64,000 nucleotides of DNA from Rhytidiadelphus loreus (GCA_947034895.1 OX344762.1:87662981-87726980), one strand, 5' to 3'. Positions 45,454 to 57,239 are shown, counted from the first letter of the stretch. Numbers and translations: made by a program. Notes: generated by a model from the letters alone, not told the origin.

Positions 45454-46250
45454 AGGTGGCTTTATACACAGGGGTCTCATATTGCATTCCTTCTGTCAAA
45501 ATTCTCAGTGAGTCTCACTTTTCTCAGTGTTCCTAGTGTATGACACCCAGGGAAAAGTGGGACTCACTGGGAAATTCAACACCAGGAACGTAATGAGTTT
45601 CCTGTGTTTTGCAACTACATTTGCTAAAAATTTGAAATGTGAACCTCACTCACAGTCTGTGAACAACAATAAAATCTTCAACGAGTTTTTTCATTGAATC
45701 TGTTGGTGCAATCTGATCAAGAAATGATTGATTGTGAAATTTTTGGTGAGATTTTGGAGAATGAAGAAGGCCTTCACTTCAGATCCTTTTTTTTCCCACA
45801 ACTCAAAAAATGATCTGAAAAAAATTACACATCAAATCAAGATGATATGTCCCCGAAGGAAAAAAAATCAGAGTTTTTTTTAGAGCTTTTTTGAGCATTC
45901 CAATTTCAACATTTCAATTTCAGCATATGTACAGAGTACTGCCTAACCAAACCAAACATCTTTCATCAATCTTGTCAACACTGACATTTTCTCAGAAATT
46001 GTGCAATTTTGTCAGGATTTTTCACAAGAAAAATACATGAATCTTCTTTCATTTCAATGGTGGCAATCATCACAATTCCACGTGAACAAGGAATTATACT
46101 TGTTACAAGAGCTAGTCAAGAAAACAAGACCAATGGTAAAAAAAACCCGGTCCTTTACAGGTTAAGGACTGCGAACTCTCACATGTGTTCTGGCTTGTTT
46201 CCCTACGGAAATCTCAGAAGTTTCCCAGATCCTAACTTTCATTCTCGGAA
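45454..46250. other. Intergenic, upstream of lectin-kinase pseudogene
   Basis: No gene recognised. May include the lost 5' end of the lectin-kinase pseudogene. Confidence 0.45.
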
Positions 46251-48977
46251 GGGGGGGATCACGGAAATGATTTTTAGTAGCAAAGAGAGAGAATCAGTGG
46301 CACAAATTTTCCGGTCCGCATTCAGAATGGAGCGACTGGGAGAGTGGCTTCCTTCAGCACCTCTTTCTCGTTCACATTCACCACGCACGGCTTTACTTGG
46401 GAGGACAGTAATACCACCTTGGATGGGAGCGGATTCGCCTTTGCCTTCATTGTCAGTAACTTACCCACGGCTACCCTACACGATATTGTCTACCAAATGG
46501 GAAAGTTCGGTGCATGCTTGCAAAACGTCTCGAACTCAAAGTGCTGTAATGATTAATCCAAGCTTTACTTCAGATTTTGACACCGATTATAATGCGAATC
46601 GCAACAAGGAGCCCACCAACAACTTCATCAGGATTGAAAAAATACCTTGACTATGAATGTGATGTCGAAGCGTACACCCACAATTTTTGTGGCAATGACA
46701 CGCATTGCACGTATTCTCCAATGGGAGAATATTGATGACTTGGATTGATTTCACGAGCTCATCACAGACACTGGAAATCAGGATGCCAAATAGATCAAAT
46801 TCCAAACCCCTGCAACCTCTACTGCTCCTTTCCAATTACAAATTTCCGAAGTCGCTTGGAGATCATTTGTACCTCGATCTCGTTCTGGGGAAGCTCAGAT
46901 GTCAACCATTTGGAGGAGCATGAGCTCTTGTCCTGGAGCTTCTACAGCACCGGGGTATCAGAGTCTAGTAAGCTCCAAATGCTGTTTCAATACTTGAAGT
47001 TGAAAACGTGGGTTGGTGTCACTTCAGGAGTTCTATTTGGAAAACTTGCTGCCTTTGTGATCCTGCAAAGCCGTCCACCAGTTACAGGGCATTAGGTTAT
47101 TCCACAGGATCACATGCGTTCTCGTACAATGAGCTCCGCAAGCCAACCGAGAACTTTGGTGAAAGGAATCTGATCAAGACTTTTTTACAAAGGCACTTTG
47201 GAAGGTGAGAACTTGAGGTTCAGTGAAATTCACACTTGTTATTGATTTTTGGAGCTCCACCTTCGGGAGATGTGGGAGAACTGATGGCCATTTTAGCAGT
47301 CAATCCTGCGTACAGGCACTCCTGCCCATCCGTCTCTTTGAAAACGCTGAAAGACTTGTGATTCACAAAGATTCACAAAGATTATATGCGGATAGAACCT
47401 CCTTCCAAATAAGTTAACCCTTTACTTCCTAAGAAGCCCATTTTGGGCCTCACATTTTTTTGGCAATTTTGAAGAGTTTATATGGAGATTTTTATTTATT
47501 TTAATAATTATTTCTTTTAAACCAATGCATGCAATATATTCTTCACTCAAGCTAATGATATAATAAAATTTTCCATTTAGATTATACTTTCCACAATATG
47601 ATCAATCAAAGTCTGCAACTTAAAATCATGAATTCTTAGGAACTAAAAGGTTAAAGGACAAAAGGGGTGACCTTGGAAATCATCCCTTTTCATTACCGTG
47701 TGAATCATGGACTTTAGAAATAGCAAAAGCTTTCATCATTGGAAGTCAAAGTAGTGTAGAAAACCTCCCCTTTTCACAACAAAATTCCGAGGATGAATAG
47801 TTGCACTTCTGTCCTACTACAAGGATTCCTGTCATTCATCAAAAGTCAAACGTCCATGTCGATGTTTTAAGGGTTAAGAAAGGTCTCTTTGTGAATTGCA
47901 TTTTGATATGGTTATTTTATCTCTTTAGCAATCTTTTTAGGATAGTTCAATTTTTTTGCAAAAAAGTTTCAATTGTTGAATCCACGTAACTATGTTTGGC
48001 CCAAGTGGTGGTGTTTCAGTTGCCTAGGCTAAATTCAAATTGCATGGATAGTGTCAAGCTAGACAAAGCGGCAAACTGTTATTGGTGTATGATTACATGT
48101 CCAATGAAACTCCCAACAATTGGCTTCACAAAAATAAGAGCCAATAAGTGCTATTGTTGAAAATGTGGCATTCCATTTTTGAAGGGTCAGATGCAACCCT
48201 AAAATACTTGCACAAGGATTGCTTGAGTTGTATTTTGCACTAAGACATTAAATCTAGTAATGTGCTTGTTGATGCGGATTTCAAGCCTATGTTAGAGACT
48301 TTGACCTTGTTCATTTGATTGACCATGAGAAGTTGGACAAGACCACTTTGACAGTAGGCACATTTGACTACATGACCCTTGAGTTGCTATACATGGAGAA
48401 AGTAAAAAAGGAATAAAATGTTTATAGTTTTGGCATCATGGTGTTGGAAGTGGTATGGGATAGACATCCCTTGGTTTTCTAGACAACATTTGGAACTTGA
48501 GGATCTTATAGTATTATTTAGTGTTTGGAAGGCTCATGAAGGTGGGTCACTCCTTAGTATGGTAGATCCAAACATGTTTGAGTCTCCATAACTATCAAGT
48601 AAGTCTACATTTCTTTTTCATGAAGCACAAGTTCCTTCTTTACCATCACACTCTTACAATTTGAATTGTAGCACTGCCTAATTTCATGATCCATAGTTGC
48701 GAATGTGAACTTGAAAATTCAAACGGCAATAGTTGTCAATTGCTTCAATTGGGATTATTTTGTTGCCTTCCCAATCCAAAGGCTCAACCTTCTATGGGAG
48801 AAGTGAATAGATTCATTGCAACAAATAAGAAACATAGAATATGAACCTTCTATCACGGCAATACTAATGTTGTCACTACCAACTACCAAATCACTAGGAG
48901 TTTATGATTTATTGGAATTCTCACATATTGTTGCATCAAGCACTTTAGTTGAACCTTCTCAAATGTCATTGGTATAA
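46250..48977 (+). pseudogene. Decayed L-type lectin receptor-like kinase
   Basis: Read in order across frame changes. The legume-lectin core comes first (VASFSTSFSFTFTTHGFTW, then DGSGFAFAFIV, near 46340-46450), then DFDTDYNANRN (near 46577), MTWIDFTSSSQTLEIRM (near 46735) and EEHELLSWSF (near 46915). Next come a hydrophobic stretch with VGVTSGVLFGKLAAFVIL (transmembrane, near 47010), the juxtamembrane FSYNELRKPTENFGERNLI (near 47125), then kinase pieces LLLVYDYMSNETPNNWLHKN (near 48078), DIKSSNVLVDADFKP (near 48247), NVYSFGIMVLEVVW (near 48420) and LQLGLFCCLPNPKAQPSMGE (near 48740). A LecRK-like tail ends at TAA 48975-48977. Many stops and shifts are present, the activation-loop DFG region is disrupted, and a TTAA-flanked element sits at 47418-47873. 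It cannot make a receptor. Confidence 0.85.
47418..47873. mobile_element. TTAA-flanked insertion in the kinase pseudogene, copy T8
   Basis: TTAA at 47414-47417 and 47874-47877. The ends start CCCTTTACTTCC and, inverted, CCCTTAAAACATCG. 456 bp. Its right half matches 25926-26145 and 34531-34650. It lies between the juxtamembrane segment and the kinase N-lobe remnants. Confidence 0.65.
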
Positions 48978-50537
48978 CTCCCCTTTCAATGACATTGCAA
49001 TATGAAAGCCATTGCATTCAAGATATTTGTAATTGGACTTGTTGGCACCAATTTGTTTCCTTACTGCAACATTTGGCATGTTCAAGTTTGTTGCTTTCAT
49101 CCATAGGTTAGCTCCAATATGCATCATATTCTATTTTAAATACATGTATGTGTAGATTATCTTCATTTATATGAAAATGTCCAACTTTAGAATTCTAGGA
49201 GATAATCATTGACTTGTATTGCAATTGTGGATTTTGGGTTTAGGTTGCCTAATGTACTTTACAAAGAACATTTGGAGTGTTGATTGAATTTGTTGAATTG
49301 TTTTTTATGGTGCAAATTTCACAATCATTAATCTAAACAACTAGCATTCTATAATCCCAAGATCCTTTCCTTTGGGATTTTATGAAACTTCACCAAGGAT
49401 GAAAGATACGTGTTTGAGTCATTTCCATTGTATATAATTGATTGATTTCTAGTCTTGAGTTCAAGCCTCATAATTGTGATGTGATTACACAAAGAATCAT
49501 CTAAATAAGCATTTGACTATGGTTCCTAGTATTCAATTGTGTAAATTTTTATAGGATCTTGTTGAGTGTAAAAAAGGAAATTCTAGATAATTTGAGAATG
49601 TATTTTTTGGACATCAAATGTCTAAGCTTTAAATTTTCAAAGAGCTAGGAATAAGTGTATCCAAAATTGACCCTAGTAAAAATTGACTAGAATTTGGATG
49701 AAGCAATAATGTTCATTTCTTAGCAAATAGAAGAGAAGCCATATTAAAGAAATATTTTCACTTCTAAAGTTCATTCAAAATTTCAAATACCTTTTAGAGC
49801 TCATTATACAAGAACAAATATGGACATGGAAAAAACCTAGTGTCATGTAGTGGTAGCAATAGTTCCAAACTTCTAATACCATGTAGTAAAATCAATTTTT
49901 TTTCAAAATATTTAGACATCATTGGGAGACAGGAAAGCATGATGTAATTCTTGGAGAGACCTCATGATTCATGGAGAGTACTTTTATAATCAAATACCTA
50001 CTTGTTCCTAAGGCCCCAAAGTGCCCAACTTCTCTGATTTTTTCCTAGTTTTACTTGTGTGAAAAAATAGAAGTGGCATATATCTAACCCAAATTGTTTC
50101 ATATTTTTTGGACCTTTGTGGAATTAGACCTTTTTTGGACCTTTCTAGTTATGAATTTGAATTTGAAATCACATATAGCACTAAAACTATTCATCCTCTG
50201 ATATGTTCATTGTTGGTCCATTGACAAAATACAATTGATGGATGGGTGCACAATCAAGTGTTTCATTTTTGGCAAGAGTCCATGTCCCCAAAGTCCTTTT
50301 TTGGTCAATTTTGCAATGTATTAAGTGTACACATGTTGTATATAGGCTATAAAAGTCCTTAAATTAAAAAAAAGAATTTACATAAAGTTGAAAAGGCTAG
50401 TGTAAATTTTAGGCTTTACTCAATCATTAAAAAATCCCTCCTAAGTGTTGTATGAATGTCTAATATAATGCAAGACTATCTTTTCTAAATTTTTTAAGAG
50501 AACACCGACTAGAGTCATATTCCTTTTTATCGGTTTA
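48978..50537. other. AT-rich intergenic DNA
   Basis: No gene, RNA or repeat boundary recognised. Confidence 0.5.
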
Positions 50538-50903
50538 CATTAGAGAAAAAATGAGACCTCTAGAGGGCTGCCTCGTGGTGACAGACCAAGCTATTTCGAG
50601 CTTGGTTTGTCACCCTAAAAAGTGCTGCACCTTTGGTGTTAGCCAAGGTGAATATCTCAAAATCTGCTAGTTTTTGTGATTTTTTAAAATAATTAAAATA
50701 ATTTTTTAAAATATATTTCAAGTTGGATTTTTTTTTAAATCAATTTTTTATTCATTAATTTTGATTTTTGTGTTGCTGCCACTGCAGATTCAGGTGGGCG
50801 GAAATAGGGGGAAAATGTGTTTTTTTGCAAAAATACCCCAAATTTTAGGGTCCTTTAAGGACTGCTGCAACAACCCCCTAGAGGCCTCATTTTTTCTCTA
50901 ATG
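50538..50903. mobile_element. MITE with CATTAGAGAAAAAATGAG ends (366 bp)
   Basis: The left CATTAGAGAAAAAATGAG, followed by CCTCTAGAGGGCTG, is mirrored at the right end with few changes. An internal small palindrome, CCAAGCTATTTCGAGCTTGG, is present. The terminal motif links it to the foldback at 10363-11637. The target duplication is unclear. Confidence 0.7.
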
Positions 50904-51356
50904 AAGTAATGAAACAATGTTTAAAAAGTCTTTAAAGAATTTGTTGATAACAAATTTATCACAACCATGTATTTTAAAAGTACTCCATGCTTTAATAGGA
51001 TTCTTTAAAAATTAATTGACAACAAAAATGTATTTGAAATCAAGTTCAGTACACAAAATCAAGTTTTTTTGTATGTTTTTAATTTTCTAATGTATTCTAT
51101 GTACATTTGAAAATTAGTTGTTCTAGATTTCAGCATTGTGAAAAAACTTTAAACCACTCAACCATGCATTTATCCTCATACATTTAAAGAAGCAACACGT
51201 ACCTCTATGTTAGAGAATGCTTTTAGAGCCTAAGCTATTTTAGAACTTCCTACCTTATTCTAAGATCTAGGGTGGAAAAGGGGAATGAAGGCAATGCAAC
51301 AAGGTGGCAAAGAAGAAAAAAGGTTGACTGCTACAAAGTAAGGGATCCAAGAGACA

Positions 51357-51640
51357 TTAGATGAGATCAGGGGGGCTGGAGGGCCGTTTTAGGCCTGTTC
51401 CCAGCTCCGTTCCCCCCGGTCTTCTCGAACTTTGGTGTCAGATTTTTTTTTTCAATTTTTTTTAAGTCCTTAAAATGAAAAACAAAGTTAAATTTTATTT
51501 TATTTTATTTTTTCCTTTCGAAAAAACTGACCTGGCAGTTGCTTGGCCAGGTCAGCGTAGGCAGGTTTCGGCAGGTTTCAAGTGGGTTTTGAGTTGGGAA
51601 CTCGTAGCCCTCCACAACAGCCAAAATACATGTAATGATG
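51357..51640 (+). mobile_element. Repeat with GGGGGGCTGGAGGGCC start, uninterrupted copy
   Basis: Paralogue of 40178-41412 without the T2 insert; TTAA at 51470-51473 is the empty target. It is itself inserted in unit C: units A and B read AAGAGATTAGCTATG without interruption at the equivalent place. Its own ends are not clearly inverted. Confidence 0.65.
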
Positions 51641-52239
51641 GCTATGCTATATGGATAGTTTAGATTAAGCCACCTCAACTCTAGATCCACAACCTATGTT
51701 GAAATCCAATTATTCTATGACATCATGCATGGGGACCAACTTATTCTCCAACCTACCAAGTTTTTCACACGTCATCTCCCTAATGTCAATTCAAATGTGG
51801 AATGTAAAAAAAATGACATTATCTTTGCTCTTCAATTTCAATGAGCATGTAGCTACATTACTTTCTAAGTAAAAAATTTGCAAGGTTTAGCAAGACTTGT
51901 GACCATCAGTCTCCAGTCCAACTTTCAACCCAACTTTCAAACACTGAAGAAGGAAACAGAGTCCAAAGTCATAACATTGTTTACCAATGAGACAAGGGTC
52001 CCTTTTGCATCCTTGAAAAGAGCACCCTACGCTGACAAAATTTGTCTTACATGGCTCCTCACTCAACCCCAATTCCTGAATTATCGGACAAGTTCCTCCC
52101 AGATATCTACCAAACACAATGCTCCGTACCTTCCCAGGAGGAGCCTCGTTACACTCCTTACAATGTTATGAGCGCCCTGGGTGGCGGAAGCAGTGACTGA
52201 GAGATGACCGTCAGGGTCAAACACACTCCGTCCTGCGCA

Positions 52240-52338
52240 CGCGCGACGCTTGAGAAAATGGACAGTAACTTCGACCATTCTTTCCGACTGAACTCAAGCT
52301 TTCTATCCGTCCATTCATTCGAGGATGCTGTATAAATA
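52240..52338 (+). promoter_or_regulatory. GNAT copy 3 promoter, TATA kept, G-box lost
   Basis: TATAAATA at 52331-52338 is conserved. The upstream block reads GCGCACGCGCGACGCTTGAG, where copies 1 and 2 read GCGCACGTGCGACGCGTGAG. Both the CACGTG and ACGCGT motifs are therefore changed. This predicts a different regulation of copy 3. Confidence 0.6.
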
Positions 52339-52627
52339 CGTTTGCAGATCGTTAGAGCTCCACTCCAGTTGTGAACACACATACAGAATCGAATCCCTCA
52401 AAACCTTCATCAATTCCCCCTTGGAAGCTCGCACTCTGCAGCAAGCATCCCAAGGAGATTGCGCTTCTCTTGTATCCCTGGGAAAGCGAATCGCAGCCAA
52501 GTAAGATAGTGTGTGATCGTGTAAGGAGGGAGCTGCGAGAGTCAGTCTTTCGCAGACGCGTAGGTGTGAAGAACGTAGTACTGTACTGTACAGCCCAACA
52601 TTTGGGTACGATTCAGGAGTTCGCAGG

Positions 52628-53155
52628 ATGGGGAGCTTGGGCAGCAGCACCTCTCCAATGATCGTGTCCCTCCGCAAATTCACTGCAGACGACATGAAAG
52701 TGAGCGCCACGTGGTTTGGTGACGACGAGGTGACCATCACCACCCCGAACGCCAGTCTCCGCTCGGATGACGAGCTCGAGCGCTACTTCGCAGTGACGGT
52801 GGCGCCTCACCCGTGGTACCGACTCATCTGCTTGAACGGCGTGCCGGCCGGCGCCATTTACCTCACCATAGGAGCGAACGCCCACGCCGCCCGTGCCGAT
52901 TTGAGCTACCTCCTGGCGAAGGAGTTTTGGGGCAAGGGCATCGCCACGCAGGCGACGAAAGTGGCGTTGCAGGCGGGCTTCCAGGAGTTCGGCCTGGCGC
53001 GCATCCAGGCTTACGCGATGACCAAGAACATCGGGTCGCAACGGGTTCTGGAGAAATGCGGGTTTAAGCGCGAGGGGATGCTGCGGAACTTTGTTAGGGT
53101 GCGGGGTAATCTCGTTGATGTGTTCATTTATGCCATTTACCAGGACTCACAGTAA
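52628..53155 (+). CDS. GNAT-family N-acetyltransferase, RimJ/RimL-like (copy 3)
   Basis: Intronless, 175 aa, same length as copies 1 and 2. It differs from copy 2 at about seven places, including VSATWF for ASAKWF, TITTP for TFTTP, DDELE for DEELE, MTKNIG for MTTNIG, VRVRG for VKLRG and IYAIY for IYGIY. The acetyl-CoA loop EFWGKGIATQA and the NIGSQRVLEKCGFKREG motif are unchanged, and there is no stop or shift, so the enzyme is probably functional. The start ATG is the one shared by all copies. It is convergent with the GARS gene, whose stop codon lies 1.1 kb downstream. Substrate unknown, as for the other copies. Confidence 0.88.
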   Translation: MGSLGSSTSPMIVSLRKFTADDMKVSATWFGDDEVTITTPNASLRSDDELERYFAVTVAPHPWYRLICLNGVPAGAIYLTIGANAHAARADLSYLLAKEFWGKGIATQATKVALQAGFQEFGLARIQAYAMTKNIGSQRVLEKCGFKREGMLRNFVRVRGNLVDVFIYAIYQDSQ

Positions 53156-53485
53156 ATTGCAGACATGAATATTGTAGACTGGCAACGAAAATTAGTGTTC
53201 GAACAAATCGGACTCCTGGTAATTAATGGTCCTGCTCGGTTTGCATCGGTTCGAGTCGTTTGTGAGGCAGCCCAGCGATTGGCAGGAGTGCATGCGTGAA
53301 GCTGGTTAGCAGTGGTAGCATGCGTTATCTAATTCTATGGTTAGGACTGTAGGGCAGTAGGAAGTTGCTAATATCCTGGCGCACATTCGGTGTTCCAGGA
53401 ATTTATTTATGTTCATAATCAATACAAACTCCAATTGAACTGGTTGTGGATGGCAATTCACAAACCTTTATTACTGCAATTGATT

Positions 53486-53529
53486 CACGACCATGTATTT
53501 GGCTACTGTATGCACTACCTTGTATTGGT
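53486..53529 (+). repeat. 27-bp minisatellite, 1.6 copies
   Basis: Unit C version of the array in units A and B, the shortest of the three. The decayed GNAT 3' module follows (about 53540-53790). Confidence 0.7.
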
Positions 53530-53790
53530 GAAGAGGCACTTGTTGATGTGTTCATTTATGATGTCTATGCTTACCAGGACATTACATTGCAGACAATCGT
53601 GAATATTTTGAGACTAGCAACAAAATTTAATGTTTGAACAGATCGTACAACTGGGAAATTAATGGTCTGGCTCGGGCTGCATGGATTCGACTACTTTATT
53701 CTAATTTTAAGGGTAGGGTTTTAGGGTTGGGGGAACTTGGTAATGTCATCCTGCACATTCATGGTTGCAGGAATCCATTTGTGTTCATAA

Positions 53791-54242
53791 TGCAGGGACC
53801 TTCTGAGCAACGTTTACAACTACGTTTATTTCAATGTTTGAAGGCCCCCCCATTAGCTTGCCCTTTGTTTTTTGCAACATCTCAGGTCAGGCAAACGGCA
53901 AATTAATATTACAAGGGGTCCAAGTCGGGTGCACAAGTCATTTGTCAACTCTGACACCTTCGAGTATGAACTAATATAAACGCTCTGCTCTGATACAATC
54001 CCTTCAAATGGGCCAAGTCCTAAGCATACTCTACATCCTGTATCCTATTAGCTCTCGTTGCACAAGTCGCCAAGGTGTGCATAGTAACTTCCTCAATTGC
54101 ACTTTCATGCTAATAAAAAAAACAAGTCAAGGTGTGCCAAGTGACTTCCTCAATTGCACTATCATGCTAAGTCAAGGGATTTCCATCGTTGACACATCCC
54201 ACTTATCTGTAGAAAAAGCAGATTCAATACCTCTGCATTATT
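53791..54242. other. Intergenic between convergent GNAT copy 3 and GARS
   Basis: Contains a direct tandem duplication of about 59 bp at 54061-54172, marked by ACTTCCTCAATTGCACT occurring twice with ATCATGCTAA/TTCATGCTAA. Probably 3' flank of GARS. Confidence 0.55.
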
Positions 54243-56238
54243 CTACGAAGGATGAACCTCCTGCAAACGGGATACAGCTCTCCAGCCAATATCTCTCCGA
54301 CAAAAACCTTCAGGCCAGTCAATCTGGTCTACAGCACTGTAAGCCTTTCCTTGCGCTTCGGCAATATCTTTTCCAACAGCTGTGACACCGAGAACACGGC
54401 CTCCAGCTGCTACAAGCACGTTATCAAAATTCATTGTGGTGCCTGCGTGGAAGATCTTCACGCCAGGCACAACGACTTCCGCGGCTTCCAAGTTCTGAAT
54501 GCATGTGCCCGTGGCGTACTTTCCTGGATATCCGTTGCTGGCCATCACAACCACCAGAGCAGGTTCAGGAGCCCAGTCGAGTTGAACACCTTGCAAGCTT
54601 CCTTTGCACGCAGACAAGAGCACTTGCACTAAATCAGACTGCAGGCGCATCATGAGCACTTGGCACTCGGGGTCACCGAATCGGACATTGTACTCCAGAA
54701 GCTTCGGCAGACCATTCTTCTTCTCAATGATCACACCTGCGAAGTGATTATCTTTTCAAATTAGCTATTTTGCTAATCACATCAGCAACAACATAGCCAA
54801 TTCTTAGATAGTTACGCAGATTTCAAGCACCAATCTCTAGACTCCTTTAAAAAACTTGACTAATTTTAACTTTTTCAAAAAGTCGAATATCATAAACTTC
54901 GGCTACTTGCCCTCAAGATCTCCTTCAGCAAAATTAACCAAGAATTCTTCAAACTAACAATTGGCTACAGACGAAACACTCCAACTCATTATGACTATGC
55001 CATAGTTTGAATGTGTGACAAGTGTGATACAGTTGATGATAGTGTGGCGAGTGTGTAGGACATACTGGAATATCATCTTAGAGAAGGCCGTAGTTAAGAG
55101 GTTTGAGTGTATGGCATTGGAAATTCACTGCACCTGCATACAGGACACCGAGATATTCACACCCTTCGGCGTGCATTCCTTTCACGGTGGGGTAGATGAT
55201 GGTATCCATTACCAACTGCTGAAGTTCGGGACTGAGCGCCGGAGCTGGCGAGTACGCCCCCATGCCTCCCGTGTTGGGTCCCGTGTCGCCATCTCCGACT
55301 CTCTTGTGATCTTGCGCAGACGCCATGGGCACCGCGTGCTCCCCGTCCACAATTGCAAAGAACGACACCTCCTCCCCGTCCAGAAACTCCTCCACAAGCA
55401 CCAACCCCCCTGCGGATCCAAACTCACTCGTCACCAACATGGAATCCACGGCCGCGAACGCTTCCTCCAGCGTAACCGCCACCACGACACCTTTCCCTGC
55501 GGCCAAGCCATCCGCTTTCACCACAATGGGCACGCCTTCCTGTTCGATATACTTCTTCGCTGCTTCCGCGTCCGTGAACGACTGGTACTTCGCCGTGGGA
55601 ATCGAGTACTTGTCACACAAGCGCTTCATGAAATCCTTGGAGCCCTCGAGAGCGGCCGCGGCCGCGGACGGGCCGAACGCAGGGATGCCAGCGTCCACCA
55701 AGTCGTCGACTAATCCAGCGACGAGAGGCGCCTCCGGACCAACCACCACGAGGCCGACGCGCGATTTCTGGCAAAACGCGATCACCGCCTCGCTGTTGCG
55801 AATGTCCAAGTCTGCTAAGCAAATGGCGTCCCGCGAAGACGCAATCCCTGCGTTACCGGGTGCGCAGTAAACCTCGCTGCAAGTCGGCGATCGCTGGAAG
55901 GCGTAACAAAGCGCGTGCTCGCGACCTCCCCCTCCAATAACAAGCACAGGGATCGCCTCTCCTTCACTAATTCCACCTTCAGATCCGTCTCCGCGCACGG
56001 GCACCACCGCTAGTGTCCTCCTCGCAAAACCTCCCATCGGCTTCCTAAGCCCTAATGTGGCCATTCCACCACATCTATTCCATTTCAACCTGGAAAAGCC
56101 ACCATTTCTTCTAAAATTTCCCACTGAACACAACCCTAAACCTCCGACCCGTACTGTTGCGATGCTATGCTTCCAAACCTCGCTCCCTCCTTGCGACGAG
56201 GGCCTTAGCGGAAGCTCCAACTTGCAACACCCCGCCAT
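54243..56238 (-). CDS. PUR2: Phosphoribosylamine-glycine ligase (GARS), plastid-targeted
   Basis: Catalyses ATP-dependent joining of glycine to 5-phosphoribosylamine, the second step of de novo purine synthesis. Exon 1 is 55134-56238 and exon 2 is 54243-54736, split by a 397-bp GT-AG phase-1 intron (donor GCAG|GTGC, acceptor TCGCAG|GTGTGA) within ...YAG|VIIEKK. The product is 532 aa, about the length known for plant GARS. Residues 1-80 are basic and hydroxylated, suiting a transit peptide. Next come the nucleotide-fold start VLVIGGGGREHAL (about 98-110), the ATP-grasp region with VVKADGLAAGKGV and GPNTGGMGAYSP, and the family signature RFGDPECQ (387-394). A GTG 9 bp upstream is not used as start because the ATG has a normal plant context. 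The C-terminus ends RRDIGWRAVSRLQEVHPS. No disruption is seen. Confidence 0.95.
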
Positions 56239-56402
56239 TGTGGGCACTTCTAAACCCCGAGCGATGCAAAAGCGACGATCGGAAAAAGTGAGTACATGTA
56301 TTTTATAGTTGTACCTAGAGACCTATTGATGCCGCTAACTCTTCACGAAGCAATGCATTCTCACGCAGCAATCTTCTCTAGGTGTCGCAAAAGCTGCACA
56401 AG

Positions 56403-56532
56403 TTTCGTACAAAATCGTGCTCAGAACAACATTAGATAAATCCAAAGTAGGAGGAATTGAGACACAAGTTTCGTACAAAATCGTGCTCAGGGCAACATTA
56501 GATAAATCCAAAGTAGGAGGAATCGAGAGCAA
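56403..56532. repeat. 66-bp tandem duplication upstream of GARS
   Basis: TTTCGTACAAAATCGTGCTC begins at 56403 and again at 56469, with the remaining ~45 bp also repeated almost exactly (AACATTAGATAAATCCAAAG). It lies 165-295 bp upstream of the GARS ATG, so it may fall in the promoter. Confidence 0.75.
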
Positions 56533-57239
56533 ACAGGTTGCAATAACAATAAAAACGCCACAAGAGAAAGTGTCATTACTATGCGAAGAATCTCGTTTTG
56601 AATGCGCAACTTCTCCACCTGCAATCATACAGAAACCAGCAAAATCCCAGAGAACTATCAGCAGCATTGGTAGATTCTGAGATGGGAAAAACTGTTCATA
56701 GTTATACGTGTTATCGTCATGAACCTCATATTATAAACATGACCATAGTTTTAGATTTCACATGTCAAAACGGATTGAGACACATCAAACCACTTTCAAA
56801 TTTTCAATCATTATAAGACATTTTAATCTTCTAATCTATATGTGGTGATTTCTTTTCCCATGTGATCCATAACATGTCAATTTAAGATCGATCCTATTGT
56901 TACATTTCGGAAAGGATTGTTAAACTTTCAAAAGTTTTGGCTCTTTGTTTTGTTTAGAATGTATTCTAAGAAGCTCAAAAGAGGCCCTGAGCATTCCAAG
57001 GGTTAAAAATTGCGTCAATTTAATAGGGGTTATTAGTGATGTACCTCTATTTCGGTATGCTTTCCAATCTTGTCGCTCCGCTTGAGAGTAGTATGAGGAC
57101 TCGAGATTCACCAAGCAATCCTGGACATCAATAAAACGCCTCCTGTGTGAATCACAAATCAAGAAGCTTAGAATCACCACAAAATGAGCTATTACCACAA
57201 AATGTTACCATGAAACAATAGAGCTAGGGTTTGATGGAG

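Larger units (their letters stand above)
51180..53790 (+). repeat. Dispersed duplication unit C carrying GNAT copy 3
   Basis: Homologous to the right 2.9 kb of units A and B (from about 18360 in A), in the same orientation, 23 kb away. It covers the ~280-bp repeat, GNAT promoter, gene, minisatellite and decayed 3' module. It is clearly more diverged than A and B are from each other, and carries a private insertion at 51357-51640. Confidence 0.85.

Noticed and set aside
46009..46650. 213-codon plus-strand frame
   Set aside because: The first part has no family resemblance and the second half runs out of frame through the lectin pseudogene.
55015..55870. 232- and 181-codon plus-strand frames opposite GARS
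   Set aside because: Antisense shadows of exon 1 of GARS.
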